Shown here: positions 35,101 to 44,699 of the stretch, piece by piece
How the letters are laid out: every line of letters starts with the position of its first letter
Position numbering within the stretch: position 1 is the first letter of the stretch
Origin: Undaria pinnatifida
Taxonomy: Eukaryota; Sar; Phaeophyceae; Laminariales; Alariaceae
Direction of reading: 5' to 3'
Assembly (NCBI GenBank): GCA_012845835.1
Contig: JABAKD010000002.1
Coordinates: forward strand, 22,316,454-22,380,453
DNA: 64,000 nucleotides
Program-made: the position numbers and the translations under genes
The notes under the pieces: generated by a model
Seen by the model: only the letters and a program-made list of their open reading frames with translations
Told to the model about the DNA's origin: nothing
The model's database searches: none

Positions 35101-38100
35101 CGGCGAACTCGTCCCCTCCGGCCATCATGGGCGACATGCTGGCAAGCATGTTCAACATCATTGGCTTCTCGTGGGATTCATGCCCGGCGGCGACGGAGAT
35201 GGAGATCGTAGTCCTCGGTGAGCGTTTTTAATCAAAATGTTGCAAGGAAATCGAAATGAATCTTCTTGGAAGAGCTTTCACGTAACGCGCTTGCTTCCCG
35301 ATCCCTCCCAACGCTCCTGGTTGTCACTCTGGCAAATACCCTCGGAGGAAATCGAACCTGGCTCAGCCTGCGCTTCTGGCGGTTGAACTACTTGCACAAG
35401 CTTCCGCCACACGATTCCTGTGTCGTGCATTCAATGTTACGTTCGCTTTCACTGTTCTTTTTCGCTTATCGGCACTACAGACCAGCTGGGCCGAGCCGTG
35501 GGCCTACCTGACGAGTTCTTGTCTGACGGGGAAGGAGGAGGAGTCATTCAAGGGTCGGCAAGCGAGGCTACGCTTGTTGCAGTGGTGACGGCGAGGACGC
35601 GGGCTCTCAAGCATATGCGGCGTGTTCACCCGGGACTCAGTGACTATGAACTGATGGCGAAAATGACTCTTTACACCTCAGACCAAGTGAGCGATCCTGC
35701 CCCATGCGAGTCGCCCCCATCGTCCTGCATCCACATCGAGCACGCCGAAACACATAATTAGATTGCTGACGTCTTCCAAGACCCTGTTGCTCGGATGTTT
35801 GGCCGGCGCGGCCCACTTTTCTTTCCTTTCCCTCTCTCCAGGATAGGGCCCCGCTTTTGTAGACTGTGACAAACGGTGACACGTCACTTGGCAAGGCCTG
35901 AAAGCGCCGGATGCCATTAAACAAAATAACCCAACCATCATCTCACCCGTCAAATTTTCCAGAAAATCAAGGTTTACGCTACAGCTTTTCAAGTATGACG
36001 GTTTAGGCTAGACATCGACAGCGGTTCTCGCCGTCACCCTGACTCATCGCCCGCCACGTGTGCGCTGCCCGTGCATACAACGTACGTGCTATCTGGCGTC
36101 AACACCAGGCTCACTCGTCGGTGCAAAAAGCGGCCAACATTGCCGGGCTGGGGGGAAACATGCGGCTGATCACGGCTAGAAGGGCGGGTGGGGAGGCTGA
36201 TGACAACGCCTACGCTTTGGACGCGGCCGACCTTGCGGCCGCGATGCAGAAGGATGTCACGGCCGGCCTAACGCCCATCTATGTATGTGCCACCGTCGGT
36301 TCGACTAACTCCTGCGCAATCGACCCCGTCCGCGCCATCGGTAAAATCTGTCGCAGGTGAACAATACACCTTAGGAAAAGTGTTTTCGAACCAACTGGGG
36401 TAGCACTACTCCCATCGATTGAGGTAGCACGTCACACACCTGCTGGAAAAGACACAATGTCATCACTTGCGAACACGCATCCTGACCATACGGGTCTCGA
36501 TCCTTGTCGAATGTTGTCGCCCACAGCATTTCAGGCAAGCAGCTCGGAGAGGATAAACCGGCAGAAGGCCTGGTGCCGTGGCTGCATGTTGATGCCGCGG
36601 TAAGTCCGCACCAGCTAGGCCGACTATTGGCCTCAGTTCTATAGCACGGCGTGGGTGGACCCGTGTGGCGAGAATTATACGCAGGCGCTGGCCTATGTCC
36701 CCTTAGACGCTTGGGCAATGTACTACTGCTGTACGATGGTTTGTACACGGTCGGGTGTTTCTTCAAGCGCAGCCTATGTAGCCCTTGCGGTTTGCACTCG
36801 TCTTCGTAGGTGACTCTTGTGGTTTGCACTCGTCCTTGATTGAAAACTCACAATTTTCGACCATGCTCCTTTTCTCAAGGACTGCCGACATTGTGCTGTG
36901 GGACGACGCTCCTCGGTGGGGTGACCTTAACCCTATTGCAAATTCAAACATTCCCCCATACTACTTTCAAATGATTCGTCACCACAACACGAATACGGCT
37001 TTAACGCGACTAAAGACGTTGTTGTCCTCGCCGCCGACGCCACGTTATCGACTCTAAGTATGCTGGATCTGCGGCTGTGTGTCCCGAGAATCGATGGGTA
37101 CTAGATGGCATCAAAGGGGCCGACAGCATCGCGTTTAACCTCCACAAGTGGTGAGCGGGTGGAGAAAGGATGTGGCCACGCACGTATTGTTTCCAGCGTA
37201 GGGTTTCACCCCATCCGTGCCGCACGTTCCGCGCGCGGGCACCGCAATGTGCCTCCAATAGATGTGCATCCACAAAATGGGCTCATCCGCTGATTTTTCC
37301 GACATCGGTACGAGAGGGCACCGTCACTCTGACGACGCTCAAAGGGCCACCGGCCGTCATCGACGCGACAGCTTCTACTTTTATTTGGTCCAAGCACGAA
37401 AGCTACCGATAACAAAAGCTGCCCAGTCCTCTTGCCCCTATCCCTACGCCCCCCCCCTGCCCTTGAATAATTTTCTTCGGGATTTTTTTCCCGGATGTTA
37501 TGGGGGCATGATCAATCAATAGCCACATTCGACATGTATTGTCCTCGAGAGTCCGAACTGTCAGGTACTGCAGGCCCACCGAAGTCTTGCTATGATTAAA
37601 TTCGATATAGAAAGTAGTGTAGACTGAGGAGACGTTTTACGAGTGCTTCGTGACACGAGATTTCAATAACTCTAAACCCAACATCACTGGGATATCAATA
37701 CAGTATATACTTTGCACTTGTTTGTCGTGTCTTACCTTAAGGCTTGAGATTGTTCGTCGGGTGCCTCTTCCGTTGTTCTCTCATTATTTTCTGGGCTATA
37801 TAGAGAGATGAGGATTGTCAGAAGAAAGTTGGTGCATCAGTACGGTATCTTGTGTCGTTCACCGTAGGGCGTGGTGTGGCTGTCACACTGCAGGAAGCAG
37901 CCGTTGATACCCGCTTATGTTTGGCGTTGTTGGCGTGGTTGTTGGTGGCTGCCTTCCTAGCTTCCTTCTGACCCAATGGCCCGCTTTCGCCCTCCTGTCG
38001 TGCATTCTGCCCTGGATGAAAAGGCTGTTGGTGAACTTTGACTGTACAGCTATGTGGGTCAAAAACAAGGCCTCCTTGGTCGACGCACTGTCCGTCAAGC

Positions 38101-40162
38101 AGGACATTTTATATTCGAATCAACACGAAGGGGACCAGGTGGCTGACTTCAAGGATATGCAGGTGCGAGAGCCGTTGGGAAAGAACCTCCCGGCGCCATG
38201 CATGGCTCTATAGAAACCATATCATATCACGCTCGGAGTAGTGAAGAAGAAACGACGAAGGGTTTGGATTTCACTGTGTTGGGGTGGTGTGCCATGTTAC
38301 CCGCCCGATGTTATCATCTTAGCTTTGTTTTCCCAATGGGGATTCGTTGTACCAAGTTATCGTCGAGGCATCCACGGAAGAAACGTTTTTATTAGTCTTT
38401 GAGTCCGCTAAAATATCTACCGACTTGTCTAAAATGGAAGACAATTGCCTTTCAAACCTTGAAATTTCTTTTGTTTTAGTGAAAGTTGTTTTCGTTATGT
38501 TGTAGAGACTACAAAAGGCAAAGGGCCAGAATTAGAAACGCTTACGTAGGCAAGTGGCTGTAGGCCCTATTGCACGCAACCCAGGCCACGTCGTAGCCTC
38601 TAGGAGAGGAAGAAAGGGCTTGAACGCCAGCTAGCGGTGCGGGGCTAGGCCTGTCCTTGTGTTTTTTTTTTAGAGCGTCGATTGCACGACAATCCTGCTC
38701 GATCGGCAGCGCTGTTTCCATGCTTCAGACCCAAGCTATGGTCTAGTCGACAAATTGGCCATGACCTAGTCGACGAATTGATTTTCTCGCAGGTGCCCCT
38801 TGGCCGCAAGTTTCGGTCGCTAAAGATATGGTTCACGATGCGTGCGTTCGGCCTGGACAAGGTCAGGCGGCATATTCGACGTCACACGAAACTTGCGAGG
38901 GATTTTGAGGCGATGGTGAAGACCGACGACAGGTGACGGGTGTTTTGGTTTAGGCTTGACTACGGCTGTCTTTCGCCTGTAAATGATGTGTTGGTCTGGA
39001 GTACCTTCTTCTCTTTGTCGTGGCTTTCACGTAGCGTGGGTAGCTTGGGCCGCGCGTTATGTTTTCCAGCGCAGCGGTTGCAATGAAGTCGAGAACGAGT
39101 AAAGCGAAGCGCCCAGAATATGTTATATCGCATGGCGCAACTAACGGGGTACCTTATATACTTCTCCTCTCTCGGTCCCGCTCAAGGTTTGAGATCGTCG
39201 CGCCAGGGCGCTTTGGGCTGGCATGCTTGCGACTCAAGTCGACAGATGCAGCCAACGAGGAGCTCAGGTAAGAATTGAGCAGGCATGAAATTAAGGGATA
39301 TAGCGGGTTGAAGACTATGCAGAGCGTGGCTCGACCCAATGTGTGTACTTGAGCGGGAAGCCGGCCTCATTTCGTTCGCGTACAGGAGACAGCGTTCAAA
39401 GTGTACTATTTTTTGCCTAGAACACTACGACGAGTAGCTGGCGTTAATTTCACCAGGTAAAGGGGGGGGGTGTAGACACAGACGGCCGACCTCCAGAACG
39501 TTTAGCACCTTCCCTGAATTCCCAGGTTCAATATCGTGCTTGGTGTGCTTTCATGCTGAAAAGGCTTGGCGAATGGTCCAACAGTTTGCAGGCGCGATTT
39601 GTCATACAACGAGGGAAAAAACGCTCACAATACGTGCCATCGTTCACAGGCAACACCAACGCACTCAAACTTTGGTAGAACGTGTAAATATCTTTACCTC
39701 GGTCAGAGATTCGGCTGAACTCAAAGGCGGAGACGATTTTCAGCCTCGCTTAGTAGCTGGAAACCCGACCAAGCGGGAGAGTTACAGCCTGCCCCCTCCA
39801 ATCTCTCCCATGGGAAGTTAAACCCCCAGTAGAGCGGCCTTCAGCATGAGTTGCATCCCCATCACTCCCCCTCGTCCATAAAAACAAAAGCTACTAGTGT
39901 ACCCTACTTGCGAGAACGAACCCCTGTTCCATAACCCCCCGCGCGCGCTCGGGTGCCTTCATGGTCGTGCTGTGGCGGCTAATTGTGCCGCAGGACGCGG
40001 ATTGTTGATTCAGGGCTTGCTTCATTTTCGTCTACCAAGCTCGGAGACAAGATCTGCCTGAGGATCTGCGTGGGTTGCCCCAACACGAATATCGGACACT
40101 TGCAAGAGCTGTGGGCTGCTATGGTCCAAACAGCAGATGCGATGGAGACCGACGGCTTCTAG
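22859..40162 (+). CDS. aromatic-L-amino-acid decarboxylase-like (group II PLP decarboxylase), 12 modelled exons
   Basis: Exons by splice sites and family motifs: 22859-23104, 34464-34573, 35084-35217, 35481-35686, 36109-36340, 36535-36599, 37059-37150, 38024-38162, 38793-38932, 39187-39267, 39650-39681 and 40014-40162. Joined phases are consistent and give 541 codons plus TAG, against 480-510 aa for typical AADC/TDC enzymes; the extra is an N-terminal Ser/Glu-rich extension. Seen motifs: MIDYIANYY, MPGIHHWQHP, GGGVIQGSASEATL, YTSDQAHSSV (PLP-stacking His), HVDAAYAGS (PLP Asp), NLHKW (Schiff-base Lys) and PLGRKFRSLKIWF. Family enzymes decarboxylate Trp, Tyr, Phe or DOPA in the cytosol as homodimers. 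The residue aligned to the catalytic-loop Tyr is Ile (38106-38108), so decarboxylase activity is uncertain. The start codon is not identified: exon 1 has no ATG before the motif, so an upstream exon is likely. Exon 11 boundaries are the weakest. Confidence 0.85.
23299..23868 (+). repeat. composite repeat GHI, parts I and G
   Basis: 23330-23620 (part I) recurs at 25180-25460 and inverted at 49200-49500. 23615-23868 (part G) recurs at 26965-27213 and inverted at 45650-45766 and 50150-50370. Short frames across it are not supported as genes. Confidence 0.8.
23870..24842. repeat. foldback-family copy with expanded C-rich core and right arm
   Basis: Several long C-runs alternate with CACTGATTGTACGACTTAC modules (~24237) and end in a full right arm at 24541-24842 (GATCTCACAGCTGGAGTGTA, then TTTTTTATAATA). 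Confidence 0.85.
24841..25570 (+). repeat. composite repeat GHI, parts H and I
   Basis: Part H begins with TATCGCTCGTACATACGTG and is interrupted at 24869 by a poly(A)-family insert; part I follows to ~25570. The reverse complement is at 49100-50150. Confidence 0.8.
24869..24958 (-). mobile_element. 5'-truncated poly(A)-tailed retroinsert (family E)
   Basis: A T-run followed by ATCCTCCGGCGGATGGGGAA is the reverse complement of the 3' end of the copies at 51809-52132, 58953-59158 and 61955-62277. It is flanked by CTTG on both sides, and the same locus without the insert is seen at ~27240-27260. Confidence 0.8.
25571..26117 (+). other. intronic spacer, no feature recognised
   Basis: Mixed composition with CCCCCACCCC runs near 26010; no gene or repeat partner noticed. 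Confidence 0.4.
26118..26850 (-). repeat. family J repeat, inverted partner of 47105-47842
   Basis: About 730 bp matching the reverse complement of 47105-47842. Both copies hold parallel frames (minus here, plus there) with CSYEQFCATMIGKGGMAVEG and QQHACAQQGVWG, interrupted by stops. Probably a TE gene remnant of unknown family. Confidence 0.75.
26965..27315 (+). repeat. composite repeat GHI, parts G and H
   Basis: Part G (to 27213) runs into part H with an uninterrupted AATCTTGTGTCCGTAG, the empty version of the site filled at 24869. Confidence 0.8.
27370..27700 (+). repeat. SINE family B copy with tRNA-like head
   Basis: Head: CCTCGGTGGTGTAGTGGATA (A box) and GGTTCGAGACC (B box, ~27430). 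Body: GAGAGCGTGAGTT, GCTGAACCCTGCG, ACAAAAATGAAGGC, ending near CGTGACCACGACTTGTCCAG. Shared with 31140-31485 (minus), 33358-33650 (plus) and 62555-62870 (minus). Confidence 0.75.
28018..28290 (+). repeat. SINE family A copy with tRNA-like head
   Basis: CCATTGGGTCTAGTGGTTAC (A box) and GAGTTCGAATCTCGCG (B box, ~28080), then the body with GCGTGGGTAGGCGCA, GTCGACGAGGGAAGAAA and CGCAGTGGGG. Confidence 0.72.
28291..30034 (+). other. intronic spacer without clear features
   Basis: Contains inverted GC-rich bits near 28545-28660 (CTTTTTCGCCGAAGGCGGCG, a short palindrome) and open frames of ~90 codons at 28890-29171 and 29377-29571 that I cannot assign. Poly-G near 29795-29808. Confidence 0.4.
30035..30300 (+). 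repeat. old foldback-family left arm
   Basis: Diverged match to 32370-32620: GAGATCG, GCAAGCCGCGTGTGATACTT, GATCGCGCGTGTTACG, AAAGGATACA, GCGCGCGGAAACTGTAGAAC. The direct repeat order is kept but ~25-30% changed by eye. Confidence 0.65.
30717..30795 (+). repeat. short A-tailed repeat, copy 1
   Basis: AATAACCACCGTTGTGAGCT, then TTTATTTGAATAAATAAATG and an A-run; the same ~70 bp is at 31545-31622. Confidence 0.7.
31140..31485 (-). repeat. SINE family B copy, minus strand
   Basis: From 31485 leftwards: GCCCCGGTGGCATT head, GTTTGAATCCCCC B box (~31380), then body to the T-run at 31151. Parallel to 62555-62870. Confidence 0.7.
31470..31850 (+). repeat. SINE family A copy, interrupted by a short A-tailed insert
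   Basis: Head GTCGCCCCGGTGGTCTAGTG at ~31471; after GGTCCTTGA (~31533) comes the A-tailed 31545-31622 insert, followed by GGACCTTGA, so the two sides look like a target duplication. The body resumes with GCGTGGGTAGGTAC and CGACGAGGGAAG. Confidence 0.68.
32355..33124. mobile_element. complete palindromic foldback element (~770 bp)
   Basis: Left arm ~32355-32735 and right arm ~32745-33124 are reverse complements over ~350 bp. Outer ends are AATACACTCCAGCTGTGAGA and TCTCACAGCTGGAGTGTG. Inner blocks (AGTTTTTAAG and the inverted CTTAAAAACTCCGCC) meet at a G-rich/C-rich centre near 32720-32755. AT-rich TATTATAAAA and TTTTTTAATA lie at the tips. No ORF of its own. Long TIRs with almost no loop fit a foldback or long-TIR MITE; mobilisation needs a transposase from elsewhere. 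Confidence 0.88.
33358..33650 (+). repeat. SINE family B copy
   Basis: CGTCCTGGTGGCGTATCAGG head, GAGTTCGGGTTCCCCCGA (degenerate B box), body GCGCGAGAGCGTGTAAC, GATTGCTGAACCCTATGG, ending with GACCACGGCTTGTCCAGAAG. Confidence 0.75.
34464..34573 (+). CDS. AADC-like exon 2
   Basis: Encodes EFPSRGEKWTEIMSDVESFV and MPGIHHWQHP, the conserved helix and 'MPG.THWQHP' motif. Donor AAG|GTACGG leaves 2 nt. Confidence 0.9.
35084..35217 (+). CDS. AADC-like exon 3
   Basis: FFSYFPANSSPPAIMGDML, FSWDSCPAATEME: the substrate-pocket 'FFAYFPA..S.PA.L.D.L' and 'W..SPA.TELE' motifs. Acceptor TTCAG, donor G|GTGAGC. Confidence 0.93.
35481..35686 (+). CDS. AADC-like exon 4
   Basis: DQLGRAVGLPDEFL, GGGVIQGSASEATLV (PLP phosphate-binding loop) and YTSDQ. 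Acceptor CTACAG, donor CAA|GTGAGC, phase 0. Confidence 0.95.
36109..36340 (+). CDS. AADC-like exon 5
   Basis: Begins AHSSVQKAANIAGL, with the His that stacks on the PLP ring, and runs to VCATVGSTNSCAIDPVRAIG. The donor ATCG|GTAAAA is preferred over a later GTGAAC at 36357 because only it keeps the phase into exon 6 (AIG-KQLGED). Confidence 0.9.
36535..36599 (+). CDS. AADC-like exon 6
   Basis: KQLGEDKPAEGLVPWLHVDAA; the Asp of HVDAA binds the PLP pyridine nitrogen. Acceptor TTTCAG, donor GCG|GTAAGT. Confidence 0.93.
37059..37150 (+). CDS. AADC-like exon 7 (catalytic Lys)
   Basis: YAGSAAVCPENRWVLDGIKG, then ADSIAFNLHK and the first two bases of Trp. The Lys of HKW forms the Schiff base with PLP. 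Donor TG|GTGAGC. Confidence 0.95.
38024..38162 (+). CDS. AADC-like exon 8 (catalytic loop, Tyr replaced by Ile)
   Basis: LLVNFDCTAMWVKNK, then ALSVKQDILYSNQHEG and DFKDMQ. The stretch from ALS to DMQ has the same length as plant homologues, where the loop tyrosine (PEYL) aligns with this Ile. A Tyr occurs two residues later. Donor CAG|GTGCGA. Confidence 0.92.
38793..38932 (+). CDS. AADC-like exon 9
   Basis: VPLGRKFRSLKIWFTMRAFG, DKVRRHIRRHTKLARDFEAM: the conserved C-terminal-domain entry. Acceptor TCGCAG, donor AG|GTGACG. Confidence 0.95.
39187..39267 (+). CDS. AADC-like exon 10
   Basis: RFEIVAPGRFGLACLRLKST, ANEEL; the '[FL]E[IV]V.P..F.L.C.RL' strand. Donor AG|GTAAGA. Confidence 0.92.
39650..39681 (+). 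CDS. AADC-like exon 11 (short, boundaries uncertain)
   Basis: RQHQRTQTLVE matches the 'N..LLERVN' helix position. Several GT sites follow; the donor GAAC|GTGTAA is chosen because it restores the phase to exon 12. A longer exon reading through RVNIF is possible. Confidence 0.5.
40014..40162 (+). CDS. AADC-like terminal exon
   Basis: SSTKLGDKICLRICVGCPNT, HLQELWAAMVQTADAM and a TAG stop at 40160-40162. It matches the '[KR]..LR...G...T...H....W' C-terminus. Acceptor GATTCAG. Confidence 0.85.
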
Positions 40163-42565
40163 GTTCGCGCCATGTGGTACATTTACTTTGTTTTGACCTC
40201 CTTTCCTCATTGATGTATAGGGACAGCGGTGCTTCTACTTTCTACGAGTTTGGCACGAGAAAAACGAGATATTGGATTGGCCAAACGCAATCAGGGATAT
40301 TTTTTGTCGTTGAGCCTCCGCTGCCGTTGGGAGTAGCTCCGGATGGGTTCCCGAAGGCTACGCCGTTATTTGAGCGGGTGATCGCGACGAGTGCTAGCCG
40401 GACTCATTTATAACTTCAGGTTGGGATGGGAGATATTGCTGATTGAGGAATAAACTCAGCAGGGGCACTCGGGGCACTCGACTGCCTGAATTTTTCCTTG
40501 GCCTGCTGGTAGGGCTTGAGTTGCATGCCGCTTCCCCCGAGAACGCCTTAGGCGCTGAAGCCTTTACGGGATACAGAACACCTATACCTCGGAAAGGCGG
40601 CATACCGTCGTTCATGCCGAGCGCATGGGCTGGGTCTTACATACCTCATAAAAGCGGCAAAATATTGAAGATGAATGAAATCGGACCCGAGAAAGCTGCA
40701 AGATCGACGAACGCATCGATATCCCAATCGCTCGTCACTTGGTTCCTTGCGGAGGAGACCGCGTTTGTGGCCAACCCACGCGTTTGTGGCCAGCCCGACC
40801 AAGAGTGTTTCCGCAAGGCTCGCATTGGCCAGTTGAGAGCATGCGCATTGTCTCTCAAGCAGTGTCGTTAAATATAGCCTGGAGCATCGTCGCCGTGCAA
40901 GATATGCTGCCCGTGTGTGCCGAAGAAAGTAGCGGTAGCTCTCTGTGTGTGCCATAGTACTAACAAACATATTTTGCTACACACGGAGCGCGCAGTAGAA
41001 AACGGAGAATGTGGGAAGCGTAACTTCCGCCGGAGGCTATGATTATTACCTGTGTGCGTATATCCGGCTTGCCGCATCTTTGAGTTTGGAGGCCGCGCAT
41101 TTTTACTCTATCTAGGCGAATTCAGTGTTCGGGGCGGTTTAGTTGGCCTAAAGAAAGGGTTCGTTCACCTCTTCTTTCGAAGTTATTTGGACGCCGCGCA
41201 TTTGTTGTGCCGTAGGCAAAATCAACGTACGGGGCGATTTAGTTTGAGAAAAGCGAAAGGGTCGACTACGTTTCCCTTCAAAGTCACGTTGTAGCACAAT
41301 TCCAGTATAATGAGCGCAACTGAGATTTTTGTTTTTGGCGCACCCCCCCCATCGCCGACCGCCTTCCCGCGCCGTTTCTCCGCCGGGACGTTCCCCCTCC
41401 CCTCGCCTTGGCTTCTACCACTGGCGCCACGTATTCCGCCACTCGGCGCGCGCGCCCGAACGCGGTCTCGACGAATTTAGGACGGAATCTTCAAAAAATG
41501 CTGTCAGCGCTTTGATGCATTGTGTGATTGGTGTTCTCTACGGAAGGCTTGTTGTCGCGTAATTCCCTCGGGTGCTTGTCTCCGACCTTCGGTCTCCAGG
41601 GGTCAACTCCCGGTCTGCCAGCGCCGCCACCGTGAGGGCGCGTCTGGTGGCCTTCAGCTCAAAATCGAAGACAGGATTCGCGCCCCCGGCAAATGCATGC
41701 CACCAATCTGCGATGGCGTACATTGGGTAAATGTTCTTGGGGGGCGGGTGAGAAGTAGAGACTTGAACGAACGAGCGCTCGAGACAGAAACTACTGCGGT
41801 AGCTATTTCCAACGAGCACAGACGAAACCCTGCGGTAGCTATTTCCAACGGGGAGACAAAAACATGTGGCAGATTACGACAAGAGTGTTGAGGTAGGGTA
41901 CATGGCGCCCTGGACCGTGCTTGGTGTGTTGTCGCGTCGCCCTGTTCCCTGCCAAGTCGATGGTATTCCCAGGTACGTACTCGGTCATTCTTTGTACTGC
42001 ATCATCCTACGTATGACTGTGGTTTAATTGCGTTGGCTGTTGTTTTATTTGTACTCTCTGTTTTCGCTCTCTTTCTGCCTTGCCATCATTTTGCTGGTTC
42101 GCCAGCTGGGCATAATATGTCTACCGTACAAGTAAATTCAGCTACCTTGCCGTTTCGGGACTGGGCTTGGTTCCTGCCCACATAACTTTTTTTATTCGTT
42201 TCCTCTTTGGAAATGAGGACATGTTTGCCTTTTTGAGTGAGCTTTGTTTGGGTTTTAATTTTTGTTTTTTTGCCGCAAGCATTACGACGAACTCGTATTT
42301 TCGCTGTGTTCCCTGATTGTTCGCGTAAAATACGTACCTGGTATAATATACGAAGTATACCATAAATTTTTCACTACTGGTGCTATTTGGATTGCAAGTG
42401 AAAAGGGATGGTACACTGCAGCCCGTTCGATACCGTTCCCTTGCACAGTAGTACACCGGCACGTATACTTTGTGTTTGTTTTCGTGTTTTCATGGGCGGG
42501 GTGCTTTGTTTTTAGGCTAGCATATGTTATCAAAAGTTAGATTTTCGGGAGATGTGCTATAAATA
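40163..42565. other. region 3' of the AADC-like gene
   Basis: No second gene recognised. A 142-codon plus frame at 40443-40871 has no motif. Local duplications: ~100-bp pair at 41085-41285 (GCCGCGCATTT...GGGGCGRTTTAGTT) and a 32-bp pair at 41785-41850 (TGCGGTAGCTATTTCCAACG). The 3' UTR and poly(A) site of the decarboxylase should lie at the left edge but no signal is decisive. Confidence 0.5.
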
Positions 42566-42690
42566 ACCTTAATGAGGACACACAACTCGTAATACGCGCG
42601 ATCGGAGTATCACACACAGCTTGCAAAGATGAGTTTCGACGAAATCTTCGATCTCACAGCTGGAGTGTATTTTCATTTTTTATAATAAAT
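42566..42690. repeat. foldback-family solo right end
   Basis: CCTTAATGAGGACACACAAC to CTCACAGCTGGAGTGTATTT and TTTTTTATAATA; only the last ~120 bp of the right arm. Confidence 0.85.
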
Positions 42691-44690
42691 AACGGGAGAA
42701 CAAAAACTTCGTCTTCGTCGTCATCTGCTGCATGGGTGTCCTACACGTTACAAGGTCAATATAATATTGTTGCTCAAGAGAATCGATCAAGGATCGAGAG
42801 TGAAAGGCATATAGAGAGAAATGATTAGTGGTTTCCACAAAACAAAATACATGGTAGAGCAGGTGACACAAAGCGGTACACACCCCCTGAAAATATTGAC
42901 ACAACGGGGGGAAACTGATTTTCCGCGGACGGCGAGGAACTCAAGATTGCTGGAACGATAAGGCCAAACTAATTTCGATACCGATAACGACGACGATAAC
43001 TATCGCTGCCGAACGGAAAAACCGAAGTACTCGATAACGGCAATGAAGGCGAAAACCGGCATGTTCATATTCTGGGAGGGGGTCGCGTCGTCAACATGAG
43101 AACCCGTAAGTACACAAGTGAATACAACACCAGCAGAACGCTCCCGGGATCAACGTATTCCAGGTATTGGCTGCCAGGTATCGTATGTTGCATTGTGTAC
43201 ATGAAGATAAAAAATACACCTGATCGGGTATGCTATACCATACCGAAAGATATTTAGCTTTTCCTCCATGCGTGCCAGGGCGCAGCGATAGCCCGACGAA
43301 CTCAACACATAAAAATGTGTACAGTGCCACACAATGCTACCACCGTGGTGGTACGATCCGTCGGCACTTCTGTTCCCGGGCACCATGTTACACATACCAT
43401 GGAACCACCATCCAGTACGAATGGTTACATACTCCTATGCTATAATATATGTATAGTCTAGACTATGTAGATCAGGAATCTCCGCTGTACCTGGATTCCT
43501 GTGCGACGTCCGACGGGGCGTCCAATGGGACGCCGCGTAGGTATCCAACGACCCCATGGGATGTTCAACAGTAGCAACGATCCCATGGATTGTTTAATGG
43601 GGTCCTATGAGATATCCCACTAGATACGTTGGTTGCATAGGTTGTTCACGTCTAATGAGACGTCCGGTGGGAGCGCCGGCGTCCTATGCATGGTCGTTAA
43701 CCTCTTATGGGCATACCCGAACATACAGCACCAGGCATCATGCGAAGAAGTACCAGGTACCGAGCGCCGGCATGTACGTGAATAGACTACTAGTTCTTTT
43801 GATTTCTTCATTTCATTGTCACCCCTCGGTCCTCATTATGCTATCGTTTGGCAAATTACACCCGTACTGCCGATCAGAACGTGACATCGCCAACAAGCAC
43901 ACAGCAAAGCACAGGGCAATCAGCTCTGCAGCATAGAAGAAACTCTTGGCCCTATCAAATCGCTAGTTGCACCAGATCATGGGCGTCGTATTTCTGCCCT
44001 CTTCACATTTAGTTGCGATAGCGAGACGGGCGGCGTCAGCCACCCACGGAGCGGAGTCTTTGAACTTGTGTACTGTGTTGTGCGGCCATGGCAGCGCAGA
44101 AGTAAGGGCAACGGGAGCCCAAAAAAGTTTATTGTCTGGCTTCTGTTCAGTATATGATCCGGTGGTACTGCGACCTCAAGAACACCTCGGGTGCTCAAAA
44201 CATGCATGCATTTGTTGGTAACGAACGATCATGATAAGCGGCAAGCATGTAGACGGAACAGAACGAGCAACAGACGAACAGGGCGCAAGCAGCAAACGTG
44301 CCTGCTTGCGGTATAAGACCAAACGTAGGAACATTTTCTTTCAAGTACAACCGGACACAAAAATATTGATAAGTAGTAGGTTTTCAGGTAACTATGCACA
44401 CCTAACGTTCAAAGCGGTCCATCTCTCCGTCTTCTGAGGAACCAGAAGACACATAACAAGGGCACGTATTAACGTACTAACGAAGGACGCTTTTGAATCG
44501 ATATTATTATTTTTTATGAAATATTATTGAATTCGATCCGATTGGTGTGAAACACAACGCTTCTTTTCCTCCCATCAGGAAATCACGTATCGTGTATTGT
44601 CAATGTTTTTCGATCGGAATAAATGCAGATTTCGCCATCATATCATCAAAGTCAAGCTTCGCCTCTTTGTTTGTCGTGGCACTTTGTTAA
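42691..44690. other. unassigned region
   Basis: No convincing gene. 43485-43690 carries repeated, partly palindromic GGGACGCC / CCCATGGGAT / GAGACGTCC words. The rest is mixed. Confidence 0.35.
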
Positions 44691-44699
44691 GGAATTAGT

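Noticed and set aside
36341-36356. Extension of AADC exon 5 to a later GT at 36357
   Set aside because: It breaks the phase into exon 6; the donor at 36341 gives the continuous AIGKQLGED.
40443-40871. 142-codon plus frame 3' of the decarboxylase
   Set aside because: No motif, no splice logic and no repeat partner; chance frame remains likely.
43485-43690. CRISPR-like or promoter array
   Set aside because: The repeated words are irregular in spacing and sequence; no repeat-spacer structure.
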